DNA of 64,000 bases, taken from contig JBNLDC010000004.1 of assembly GCA_050304135.1 (NCBI GenBank), positions 1 through 64,000 on the forward strand. Direction: 5' to 3'. How positions within the stretch are numbered: position 1 is the first letter of the stretch; each line of letters starts with the position of its first letter. The translations under genes were made by a program, and so were the position numbers. Below are positions 51,899-61,124 of the stretch, piece by piece. The notes beneath the pieces were generated by a model that was not told the origin of the DNA, ran no database searches, and saw only the letters and a program-made list of their open reading frames with translations. This DNA is from JAFGNB01 sp050304135. GTDB taxonomy: Bacteria > Fibrobacterota > Chitinivibrionia > Chitinivibrionales > Chitinispirillaceae.

Positions 51899-52669
51899 TT
51901 AAAGGCCGGTTGACCGGCGTTGTGAGAGCAACCACTCCAGCACTCCCGGCTCAGAACGGGCCTGCTCAATGCCCGGTACATGGCCGAGTCCCTCGTATTC
52001 GGTGTACTGTGTCATGGTACCGCCGGCATCCTTGATCGAAGCGAAAATAGCCCGGTCATTTTCCACCGGACTGAGTTCATCCGCCGAACCGTGAAATATC
52101 CAGAGCGGTGTCTGTGCCATATTTTTCGCCCCCTTGTTGAGGGTATACCCCGCCGCAGCAACGGCTCCCGCAAAACGCGAAGGGAAATCCATAAGGAGCC
52201 GGTAAACGCCTTCTCCTCCCATAGATTCACCGTATAAATATTGACGTCCGGCAGCAAATCCGTATGATTGTACAAGGCTGTCAAGTTCATGAAGCGCGCC
52301 GGTCATCTGTGGTCGCAACCCGGAATCGTAGGTGCCACCCCAGTCGGCGCATGAATATTCCGTGTTTGGTGTGGGAAGTGCCGTAGGCAGAAAAACCGCG
52401 CAGGGCTCAATCGCATTCAGTGCGGATATAATCCAGAAGTATTCATAAACCGGGTCGTTGTTGCAACCGTGAAGAAACATCAGCACCGGCACCGGGGTAT
52501 CCGATGGTGGGGGAAGAAATAATCCCATGGGAGCATCGTTATGGGTCCAGGTGATGAACTCCGCTGTATCTGCGGAAATCGGTACGGCCCCCTGCGACCG
52601 ACTGAAAACCACCATCAAAACTATTGTGCTGAGAACAACAGGGCGTACCTTACGAAATCCAAAAGACAC
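51899..52669 (-). CDS. Secreted esterase/polyhydroxybutyrate-depolymerase-like hydrolase
   Basis: 256 residues. The signal peptide is LSTIVLMVVFSRSQG. An alpha/beta-hydrolase core follows: oxyanion FLHGCNND, nucleophile elbow YGESMGGEGVYRLL, acid in FHGSADELSPVEN and His in GLGHVPG. The layout resembles feruloyl-esterase and PHB-depolymerase-like enzymes; CADWGGTYDSG is a local feature. It ends at a TAA that is followed in frame by a sorting-domain-like tail (51644-51898), so the enzyme may once have been longer and surface-attached. The 170 bases upstream separate it from pbpC. Confidence 0.82.
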   Translation of the reverse strand: MSFGFRKVRPVVLSTIVLMVVFSRSQGAVPISADTAEFITWTHNDAPMGLFLPPPSDTPVPVLMFLHGCNNDPVYEYFWIISALNAIEPCAVFLPTALPTPNTEYSCADWGGTYDSGLRPQMTGALHELDSLVQSYGFAAGRQYLYGESMGGEGVYRLLMDFPSRFAGAVAAAGYTLNKGAKNMAQTPLWIFHGSADELSPVENDRAIFASIKDAGGTMTQYTEYEGLGHVPGIEQARSEPGVLEWLLSQRRSTGL

Positions 52670-52840
52670 CGGACGTTCCTTTTTTGAATCGAATTCGTAT
52701 TAGGTTTTTATAACGCAGCAGTGAACCGGAATGGGCAGACTGTGATGAAATAATCGGTTTATGAATGCGTCAATTGTCTGTCATGAGAAATATAAAAGAA
52801 TGCTGATTGGTCCGGTAGTCTATCATTCCATGGTGGCGTT

Positions 52841-55276
52841 TCAGAAGACTTCGATTTCCACCACGTTGCTGGAAAACTTCGTGTAGGGTACCTTGGCCAT
52901 GAACCGGTGTTTACCTTTCTGTATCGGCCACGGTGTCCGGTACGGGTACACGGCAACGCGGTATTCCGTTCCATCAATAAACCAGAGGACCTCTTTCACC
53001 CGTGGCTGGACCTGACAGTTGAGCATCAGAATATTTTCTTCCGGCGGCATTTCGGGGTCGATATACAATCGCGACTCATGGTGCGGAGCGAGTATCTTCA
53101 CACTGTAGGACTCCACCGGTTCCACTCCGCCGCAGAGCGGGCTATACCGCGTCGGGGCAAGAGCCAGCCCCTGTTTTTCAGCCCAATCCTTGAACAGTGC
53201 CGGAAGAACGAACATGCGACGCAGTTCGGTATGCTTTGGTGAACAGTAGGGTGTGGCGAGAAGGTTGTTGCGTTTGTCTACCGTTACCCAGCGGTAGACG
53301 GTGCTCCGCGTGACCGGCTCCGTACCGGGTTTGAAATAGATGGTGGAGGTGTACGGGGAGTGCTCTCCCGCCAGCTCTCCGGTGAGATTGTCGATGCGGA
53401 AGGGCTTGTACTCTCGGGGTGGTGGAAACCCCGTGTTCTGAAGGCCCTGTTTGCGGTCGGCATGCAGATATAAAAAGATCTGTTGTACGAGTGGTGCCGC
53501 TCCGGTGAAACCGCTTATTTCCTTCATCGGTTGATTGTCGTGACGACCAATCCAGACGCCCACCAGGTAGGTGTCACTCCAGCCGATGGCCCAGCTGTCG
53601 CGGTAGCCGCGGGAGGTACCGGTCTTGATTGCCACGGGAAAAGGGTACTCCAGCGCTCCGCCACGAGGAAAGCTCGGCAGCCGGGCCTGTGGATCAGAAA
53701 GGATGTGCTGCAGCTGCAGGCAGATATCACCCGGAATCAGCTGTGTACCGGGACCGGTCGGGGGATTCCTGTAGCGCCACTGCGGTAGTGTCTTTTTTCC
53801 TTCGTTGGCGAGGGTAAGGTAGGCGGTGCAGAGATTGAAGAGGGAGGTGTAAAGATTGCCGACGGCAAGACCCAGCCCGTAGTACTCGGCCTTGCCGTCG
53901 CTGGGGGTAAGCGAAAGTTGCACGAGCTTTCCGTAGGCCATCTCGAGCCCGACATCCTGCAGCACCTGGATTGCCGGGACATTGCGGCTGTTGGCAAGGG
54001 CTGTTTGATAGAGCACCGGACCGAGATAGTGCTGATCGTAGTTCTGCGGTATATACGGTTTTCTGCCGTCACCGAAAAACAGGCCGACGTCGGTGAGAAG
54101 GGTAGCCGGTGTATAGCCATTCCACTCCATACCGGCAGCGTAGATAAAGGGTTTGAGCAGGCTGCCGGTGGAGCGGGAGGTCTGTAGATAATCGATACTT
54201 CCCGCTTCCTGCGAATCGAAATAGTAGTCTGATCCACGATACACGAGTATCTCACCGGTGGCGCGTTCGAGCACCAGCACCGCATTGTTTCCCGCACCTT
54301 TGCTGCGGATGCCGTCAAGGTAGTTCATTGCCAGTTCGGAAACGGTATCCTGCATGTCGGTGTCAAGGCTCAGGCGTACCGTCGGGTTGGCCGGATTGAG
54401 TGCGAGCGGGGTTGCCTGGTTAAGGAAACTGTTTTTCGCGGCGATAATCGCATGGAGCATATTGTCGGAGCGGAGTTCTTTCTGCGGAAGAATGCAGTGG
54501 TCAAGTTCACTGCAGGCCTGCCGGAATACCGTCGTGTCGATCAGCCCGTAGACGTTCGCCCGTTCGAGGATCAGTTTAGCCCGTTTGAACGCCCGACGGA
54601 CTCCCGCGGGGCGATAGAGGTTCATGAGGCCGGGGGCGTTCGGCAGTGCGGTAAGCAGGGCGGTTTCCGCCCAGCTTAAGTCCTGGAGCGGTTTTTTGAA
54701 GTAACGACGGGCGGCGTAGTTGATACCGGTAATGCGGTTGCCGTAGGGAGCTATGGTCAGGTAGCGGCGCATGACCGCCTCTCTGCCCCGCAGCAGGGTC
54801 TGCAGCAGCGCGGCGGCGGACTCTTCGATTTTGTGGAAGAGCGTCCGTGTATGGTGTCCCTCAAGACGTGCCACCTGCATCGCGATGGTCGATGCTCCGG
54901 AAAACGGTTGACTGGTGAATATGTTGGTGAAGGCCGCTCTGCACAAGCCAATCGGATCGACTCCCGGGTGCCGGAAAAAACGGCGGTCTTCGGCGGCGAT
55001 GGCCAGTTGTACCGCTTTGTGCGGCAGAGTATCGGGCAGTGGCCAGAATCCGAAAAGTGAATCGGTATTCTGTACGGAGGCTATAAACCGCTGCCTGCGG
55101 TCGACCATCATGATCGATGGGGGAGGGAGGCGGTAGCGCAGCGACAGCAGTGCGGCAAACAGCGCGCTGAAAACGTACAGCGCGGTTGCAGCTGCCAGAA
55201 CGAAAAACAGTATTCGAACCGGTGAGCGGCTACTTATCAGCTTTGACAATAACCGTCGCACCGGTGGAGTTACCAT
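52841..55276 (-). CDS. pbpC: Penicillin-binding protein 1C
   Basis: 811 residues, with one N-terminal membrane segment (ILFFVLAAATALYVFSALFA). The glycosyltransferase domain (~60-240) has AIAAEDRRFFRHPGVDP and FSGASTIAMQVARL. The transpeptidase domain (~300-570) has STGSLLKPFIYAAG (S-x2-K), SRN and KTGTS. The C-terminal BiPBP domain ends near 811. PBP1C and alpha-2-macroglobulin are paired in many bacteria, and here the ATG lies 47 bases inside the end of the alpha-2-macroglobulin gene. It polymerises or repairs peptidoglycan in the periplasm. Confidence 0.93.
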   Translation of the reverse strand: MVTPPVRRLLSKLISSRSPVRILFFVLAAATALYVFSALFAALLSLRYRLPPPSIMMVDRRQRFIASVQNTDSLFGFWPLPDTLPHKAVQLAIAAEDRRFFRHPGVDPIGLCRAAFTNIFTSQPFSGASTIAMQVARLEGHHTRTLFHKIEESAAALLQTLLRGREAVMRRYLTIAPYGNRITGINYAARRYFKKPLQDLSWAETALLTALPNAPGLMNLYRPAGVRRAFKRAKLILERANVYGLIDTTVFRQACSELDHCILPQKELRSDNMLHAIIAAKNSFLNQATPLALNPANPTVRLSLDTDMQDTVSELAMNYLDGIRSKGAGNNAVLVLERATGEILVYRGSDYYFDSQEAGSIDYLQTSRSTGSLLKPFIYAAGMEWNGYTPATLLTDVGLFFGDGRKPYIPQNYDQHYLGPVLYQTALANSRNVPAIQVLQDVGLEMAYGKLVQLSLTPSDGKAEYYGLGLAVGNLYTSLFNLCTAYLTLANEGKKTLPQWRYRNPPTGPGTQLIPGDICLQLQHILSDPQARLPSFPRGGALEYPFPVAIKTGTSRGYRDSWAIGWSDTYLVGVWIGRHDNQPMKEISGFTGAAPLVQQIFLYLHADRKQGLQNTGFPPPREYKPFRIDNLTGELAGEHSPYTSTIYFKPGTEPVTRSTVYRWVTVDKRNNLLATPYCSPKHTELRRMFVLPALFKDWAEKQGLALAPTRYSPLCGGVEPVESYSVKILAPHHESRLYIDPEMPPEENILMLNCQVQPRVKEVLWFIDGTEYRVAVYPYRTPWPIQKGKHRFMAKVPYTKFSSNVVEIEVF

Positions 55277-58200
55277 ACGTCTCTTCTTTGTACATCATTT
55301 CAGCCTGTGCCGGTGGCTGGGTGAAGGTTCCTGCGGTAGTTGCACGTACTCTGAAATAAAAATCAAAGGTACCCTTTTTCATGGTATTGAAATAATACAC
55401 TATCCGATCGTCCATAAATGCAGCGTAGGATCCACTGCTGGTGGTTTTTCCCTCGGGAGTGAATTCTGTTGATGCGGTCTTGAGTTCAGGGTTGAGAAAC
55501 TCGACCCCTGCAGCAAGCGGTATGACCACGGCGACAAAATGGCGCTGGTCCGGATTGGTTACCTGTACATGTTCCTCAACGATCTTTCCAAGAGGAATAG
55601 CGATCTTCTGCCCAGCGGTGTCAATCCAGATCTTCTTTGTCGGCCCGGCGGAATCGGATGGATACATGATCTGGCGTTTGACAACAAATCCCTCCTGCCG
55701 TGCTTTGATGGTACTTCCGGGGGCAGTTGGGAGATAGCGTTCAAAGAGTTTAACATAGAAAGAATCTTTGGCGGCCGGATCGGCTAACCGTACCTTCCCG
55801 GATGACTGTCCGGAAAACGCATACTGGAGCATCCCCTTTTTTCCGGACCAGGAGAGCGTTTTATCGTTCCCGTCAAGTGTCAGGAGCAGTTTGCCGCCCC
55901 GTTCATTTTCGCGTTTGGCGGCAATGCGGTCGTGGAGTGCAAGGAGTGCCAGTCCGTTGGTGTGGGTGTTGCCCCAACCGTTTCTGCCCCCGAGGGTTAC
56001 CAGTTCGTTGCTCATCATACGTACTTTGTCGGGTTCGTCTGATTTACGGCTCAGTGCACCCACCAGACTGGCGAGGCCGTTGATTTCGGATCCATGTACG
56101 ACTGCACCGATTCTGCTGCTTCCCTGCTGAAGCCCGCCGTATACCTCTTTTCCGTCACGCAGTTTGAATACCGTATGGTTCCAGAGAACTTTCTCGAGGT
56201 CTCTGAGTTCCTTCTTCATCGGTTTGTTACTTTCGAGGATTGCAGTATAAATGCGCGCCTGGCTTACCGCATCAGCCTCCTGTGAGTGGTACGCAAGCTG
56301 ATTGAGGTAACTCATATCTGTTTTCCCCGCAAGCACCAATGCATGGATTGCGGCACATCGCTCGAAATACTTGTATCCGTCAAGAAACTGCGTGTAATCG
56401 GAACGCAGTGAGCGTTCGAGCGCATCAACGGCCCGTGTATAGACCGATCCATTGAAACCGTACTGTGCACCGGATTTACCTCCGTATTTTTTAACCGCGG
56501 TTAAAAATTCCACCGCATAGGCGGTCAGGTGCACGGTTCCGTTACCACCGGGCCAGTACGCGAAGAGTCCGTTGCCGTCCTGGGTCTTTTCAAGGTAGAC
56601 GAGCGTCTCTTTGATGTAGTTGTCGAGACGAGGATCAAGCGGTTCGAGACCGAGTTGCCGCCACATGTCCTGATAGACCAGTGAGGGGTATGCCCGACTG
56701 ATTTTCTGTTCGGTGCAGCCATGGGGATACTCTATCAGGTACCTGAGTCCGCCGAGTACGGCGAGGAGTGGCAGTTCGTTGCTCACGAGAAGCTGCCGCA
56801 CCAGAGTGTTTGCCCGTACCTTCTCCTTGATACCTTCAAAGGTGAAAAGTGAGTCCCGTTTAACCATTCCGAGTGATTTGCGGGTTACCGGGCTGCGATC
56901 GGCCAGAAGCGGGATGGAGACCCTGAACGCGTCACCTTTTTTGCCGCCCTTCTTCTTTACCGCCATCTGAAAGGTGACCGAATCCCGCGCCGGTTTACCC
57001 TGTCTGGTATACGCAGGGGTGGGTACCTTCAGATCCAGGTAGACTGGTTGAGCCTTTTTTCCGGGGAAGGTGAAATCGTACCATTTCTTTTCCTCTTTTT
57101 TTGCGGCAATCTGCAATCCTTCCATCTCCACCGAGTAGGCACCGTCACCGCCTTCTCCTTCCACAATTCTGGCTACGCCTCCTGCGCTGAACCGGTCACC
57201 AACCCTGATGAACCGGGGGAGCGAGGGTTGCACGATCACCGGCAACCGCACTGCCACTTTTGATTTTGCAACACCGAAACGTTTGATCCCCGAGACGGCA
57301 ACCGCCCTGATGGCAAACCGGGTGAGATTGTCGGGCAGGGGAATCCGCACTGATAGTTTTCCACTCTTGTTGACCATGAGCGAAGGGTTGTAATACGGCA
57401 CGGTTTTAAAGTTCTTCCGGACGGTAATCGGCACATCTGTTTCGCCTTCGTCCATTGCTTCGTCGCCTCCGGCATTTTCAAAATCCCGAAGGCGCCCGAG
57501 CGCGAGGTTGCGGGTGTCACGGAAACTCAGGTGGGTGGAAACAGAAGGAATAAAGCGGGAGACGGGGTCGAGGTCCATCTCTTCTCCCAGGGCAAGCACC
57601 GCTTCGTCAACAAGCCAGAGCGCCACCTCGCCCCCGAGTGGTTTCCCTTTCCAGTCGCTCAGCGATAGGGTGAGGGCCATGGTATCACCCGGGGTCTGAA
57701 CCTTGTCGTGCTGCAGAGCAACCGTAACCCGGTTTGCCGTTGGCTTAACCGTGAGCCAGGTGGTGTTGGCCACCGACTCCGGTTTTCCGGCGTCAACATA
57801 GTTGCCCGACGGCATCCGCTTGATATCGCTGATACGGGGACGCATCAGCAGAAATGAGACGGGAATACGGGGGACCATGGTGCCGTCGACCGGCAGGGTG
57901 AACTCCGCCTGTCCGTTCTTTACCGATACCAGTGAATACTCTGGTTTGCCGTCGGGGGTTTCCACCACGGCCAGTGCGGCACCGTTCTGATAGGGACTTT
58001 TCAGTACAATCCGGGCTACGTCACCGGGAACATAGGCCTCCTTGTCGGTAACCGTCTCGAACACCTTCTGCTGTGATTTCTGCCAGACCACCGCCTTTTT
58101 TCCAGCCAGAAAGAGATCGAGCTGCAACGTCTGCAGTCGGCCGAGTTTGTCGGTCGCATTGAGCTCGATGATGTACACTCCCGGATCGCGATCCTCAAAG

Positions 58201-61097
58201 AGAAGTTCGGATGTTTTACTTCCGGTAGTGACCGTCCGTTCTTCGATAAGTGTGATGTTCTCATCGGTGATGTAGCGGGGTTCGCCACGTGCGAAATCGG
58301 TCTCCTGCAGGTAGGAGTGCCAGGACATTTTTTTGAGGGCGACTTTCACCTCCTGCCCCGCAATCGGTTTTGCGGAAACCGACGAAATCGCGGCAAGATC
58401 GGCGCGGATCGAGGAGCTTCCGGTGACGTACCGGTCGGTTTTAAGCGCAAGCACGAACGGCGGGAGTGCGACAACGGAGTGCACGTCGGTTACCGTCTGC
58501 TGATCTACATCGGTTACTGTGGCCTCGATGATATACTTCGCGGGATTGGCTCCCAGTGCCGCATCGGGCTGAATCACCAGACGGGCATTGCCGTTGTCGT
58601 CGGTGGAAGCATCTTCGGTAATTGTTCCCTTGTCGGTGGAAGATCGTGAACGGCTGAATCTGCTGTCCGAAGAGAGTGCGTACTCCTCCCATCCTTTGAG
58701 CGACCAGGTATAGGGGAAGGTCCGGACTTTCCACTCGGTACGGCAGTCAATCACTTTACCGCCGGCATAGTAGGAAGCGGTCAGGCTGGTGGTGAACGGT
58801 TTGTCGTTGGGAACCTGATCTGGACCACTGAGTTTTACTTCGAACCGCGGTATTCGGTAAGCATCAACACGGAACGAGGCGGTTGCCACCGTTTGTCTGC
58901 CGTAGTCCTTGCGCCCGGGCTCCCAGTTGACGGAAACCTGATACTCGCCGGTAATCAGCTCCTCTTCGTCGAGCACATAATCAAAACTCTGCTCATCGGA
59001 GAGTGTCACCTTCTGTTTCCACTCGTTTTCCGGTCCGCGGATATGCAGTTCAACCGTGCCGAAGGGAATTTTCCGGATGGTTCCCTCCGCAAGTGACCGG
59101 ATGTATCCTTTAAGATAGACCTTCTCTTCGGGGCGATAGACGGGGCGTTCCGGGAAGACAAACCCTTTCACCACAAAGTCCTTCGAGAAATCATATGGAC
59201 GGGTGGTGAGCAGATCAAGCCAGCCGCTGCGCGATTCCCGCCAGTGGTTGTCGACAAACTCCGGTGGTGACTGGTTGTCACGGCAGTCGAGTACAAGGCA
59301 GTCTTTGCCTTTTTTCACGACTACCCGTTTCATTGTCACGTACTCATCTTTATCATAAATCGCCCCGCCGGAAAAGGTGCAGCGCCCGGAATTATCGGTT
59401 TCTCCGGAGCCAAGGGAAATGAATTTATTATCCTTCATGCCCTCGATGCTTACATTCGCACCGGAAACCGGATTCCCTTTTGAAAGAGACGTCACAAAAA
59501 ACACTGCCTCGCCCTTGCTTTCCACGGTAGAGAGGCAGAGATCCGTGACGCAGACTTTCACGTAGTGACGTACGGCATCGCCGCTCAGGTCGCGGTAACC
59601 GACAAGGTAGGTTCCGGGAGCCTCTTTTCCTGCAATTTTTTCAAGTTTTCTTTTGAGATTAATTGTCTGTTCGGAGAGAATCTTCTCTCCCGATGCATCG
59701 ATCACCTCTGAAAAGTGCGGGCTTCCCAGCATCTGAATATGGCGGGCTATTGCCGAGGCACTGAGAGGATCATGCAGTTGTTCCTCGTTTTCCGGTTCTT
59801 CTCCGGGGCCTGGCGGACGTTTGGTTTCAGAAACACTGACCGCTGATTGCGGAAAGGGGAAAAACGCCTTGTGCAGCGGATCAATCCGATAAATGCGCAG
59901 ATCGAATGCGCCGATATTGGCAAGAGAGATCGGGAGATGCTGAGGACCGAACCGCTCAAGAATACTGTAGCTGCTGGTCCACCGTATGTACCGGCGGTCG
60001 GGGTTGCGGAAAACGTAAAAGCTCGACGCCTTATTCATGAGCACCGTTCTCCCGAGCTGGTCGGTCAGGGGAACGGGTTGCAGGTGCACTTTGTAGAGCC
60101 GCTCGGGTTCAAGCGTGACGGTTGCGACCAGCCGGTTTCCTGATTGACTGAATGCAAACGATCGAGGGGCCGGAGAGAAGGTGAACAGACTCTTTGCCTC
60201 CGAGAGGGTTATCTCCTTCGGGCGGGAAGAGAAATCGAGTACGATCCGTCCCTCCTGATCAACGGCGAGTGCCTGATCCACCGAGTAATGGCTTCCTTCG
60301 CTTCCGATGTTAAGCTGCGTTGTGTAGGTTCCGGCACGAAGAAGTCTGAAGTCGGACTTTGTATCGAACCAGTACACTTTCTTTCCTTCTGAAAATTCAG
60401 GAATATCAGAAAGCAGTACATGGGTCCTTATCCGGTGGCCGAGGGGGAAGCTTTTTTTGAAATTAAAGGTGTACGTCACGGCTCCGGAGGATTGCTGTTC
60501 CCCTGCTTTTATCCGGTAATCTGCCGCGGTAAAAAAAGAACTGCGTTCCCGGTCGATGCCGGGAAGCGGGGTTACCTCGAATGATACCAGTTTTTTCAGA
60601 AGCTTTTCAGCAACCGGGTAGGCGAATTTGAGGCTTATTTTATTGACGTCGGAAAGATCGGTGGACGATTGAGCCGGAGTGATGGTTTGCGGGGGGGAGA
60701 GCAGCGTTTTGAGTGTTTTTTTCTCCCGGTCGGCCGTAATGGTGAAGGTGCTGATCGGTGGCCAGGGAACCGTCGGTCTGAATTCGAGTGTTTTCCCGTC
60801 GATCCAGAGGTACTCTCCGGGTTGTTTCGGGTGCATTGTCACCCACTTTTCCGGATGATCTTCCGGGCCCGTTTTCCCGTCGTTCTGCTGACCGCTGAAG
60901 AACAGGGTTACGGGATCATATTCACGCAGAAAACGGTCGGGAAGTATCCGGACGCGACTGTCTGAGCGGGTGTATTGCCCGCGGTCGCCGGGCCGGTATT
61001 CGTAGGGGGCGGCGGATATCCCGATCCGCACGGTGCTGCCGATAAGCAGGATTCCCGAGAGAAACATTCGTAAGCGGGTGTTCTGATTGATGGTCAT
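55230..61097 (-). CDS. Bacterial alpha-2-macroglobulin with intact thioester motif
   Basis: 1955 residues; E. coli YfhM has 1653. The signal peptide is MFLSGILLIGSTVRIGISA; no lipobox Cys is seen, so it is probably not lipid-anchored. Successive macroglobulin beta domains fill the N-terminal half (VYRPEEKVYLKGYIRSLAEG is the MG-type signature). The thioester motif YPHGCTEQKI (Cys ~1461, Gln ~1464) is intact, allowing covalent trapping of attacking proteases. The thioester helical domain follows with alpha/alpha barrel repeats. I chose the ATG at 61095-61097 over an upstream TTG. It is followed and overlapped by pbpC; the pair is thought to guard and repair the wall when the outer membrane is breached. 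Confidence 0.94.
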   Translation of the reverse strand: MTINQNTRLRMFLSGILLIGSTVRIGISAAPYEYRPGDRGQYTRSDSRVRILPDRFLREYDPVTLFFSGQQNDGKTGPEDHPEKWVTMHPKQPGEYLWIDGKTLEFRPTVPWPPISTFTITADREKKTLKTLLSPPQTITPAQSSTDLSDVNKISLKFAYPVAEKLLKKLVSFEVTPLPGIDRERSSFFTAADYRIKAGEQQSSGAVTYTFNFKKSFPLGHRIRTHVLLSDIPEFSEGKKVYWFDTKSDFRLLRAGTYTTQLNIGSEGSHYSVDQALAVDQEGRIVLDFSSRPKEITLSEAKSLFTFSPAPRSFAFSQSGNRLVATVTLEPERLYKVHLQPVPLTDQLGRTVLMNKASSFYVFRNPDRRYIRWTSSYSILERFGPQHLPISLANIGAFDLRIYRIDPLHKAFFPFPQSAVSVSETKRPPGPGEEPENEEQLHDPLSASAIARHIQMLGSPHFSEVIDASGEKILSEQTINLKRKLEKIAGKEAPGTYLVGYRDLSGDAVRHYVKVCVTDLCLSTVESKGEAVFFVTSLSKGNPVSGANVSIEGMKDNKFISLGSGETDNSGRCTFSGGAIYDKDEYVTMKRVVVKKGKDCLVLDCRDNQSPPEFVDNHWRESRSGWLDLLTTRPYDFSKDFVVKGFVFPERPVYRPEEKVYLKGYIRSLAEGTIRKIPFGTVELHIRGPENEWKQKVTLSDEQSFDYVLDEEELITGEYQVSVNWEPGRKDYGRQTVATASFRVDAYRIPRFEVKLSGPDQVPNDKPFTTSLTASYYAGGKVIDCRTEWKVRTFPYTWSLKGWEEYALSSDSRFSRSRSSTDKGTITEDASTDDNGNARLVIQPDAALGANPAKYIIEATVTDVDQQTVTDVHSVVALPPFVLALKTDRYVTGSSSIRADLAAISSVSAKPIAGQEVKVALKKMSWHSYLQETDFARGEPRYITDENITLIEERTVTTGSKTSELLFEDRDPGVYIIELNATDKLGRLQTLQLDLFLAGKKAVVWQKSQQKVFETVTDKEAYVPGDVARIVLKSPYQNGAALAVVETPDGKPEYSLVSVKNGQAEFTLPVDGTMVPRIPVSFLLMRPRISDIKRMPSGNYVDAGKPESVANTTWLTVKPTANRVTVALQHDKVQTPGDTMALTLSLSDWKGKPLGGEVALWLVDEAVLALGEEMDLDPVSRFIPSVSTHLSFRDTRNLALGRLRDFENAGGDEAMDEGETDVPITVRKNFKTVPYYNPSLMVNKSGKLSVRIPLPDNLTRFAIRAVAVSGIKRFGVAKSKVAVRLPVIVQPSLPRFIRVGDRFSAGGVARIVEGEGGDGAYSVEMEGLQIAAKKEEKKWYDFTFPGKKAQPVYLDLKVPTPAYTRQGKPARDSVTFQMAVKKKGGKKGDAFRVSIPLLADRSPVTRKSLGMVKRDSLFTFEGIKEKVRANTLVRQLLVSNELPLLAVLGGLRYLIEYPHGCTEQKISRAYPSLVYQDMWRQLGLEPLDPRLDNYIKETLVYLEKTQDGNGLFAYWPGGNGTVHLTAYAVEFLTAVKKYGGKSGAQYGFNGSVYTRAVDALERSLRSDYTQFLDGYKYFERCAAIHALVLAGKTDMSYLNQLAYHSQEADAVSQARIYTAILESNKPMKKELRDLEKVLWNHTVFKLRDGKEVYGGLQQGSSRIGAVVHGSEINGLASLVGALSRKSDEPDKVRMMSNELVTLGGRNGWGNTHTNGLALLALHDRIAAKRENERGGKLLLTLDGNDKTLSWSGKKGMLQYAFSGQSSGKVRLADPAAKDSFYVKLFERYLPTAPGSTIKARQEGFVVKRQIMYPSDSAGPTKKIWIDTAGQKIAIPLGKIVEEHVQVTNPDQRHFVAVVIPLAAGVEFLNPELKTASTEFTPEGKTTSSGSYAAFMDDRIVYYFNTMKKGTFDFYFRVRATTAGTFTQPPAQAEMMYKEETYGNSTGATVIVKADK

Positions 61098-61124
61098 GAC
61101 TGCATTCTCCAATACAAATGGTTG

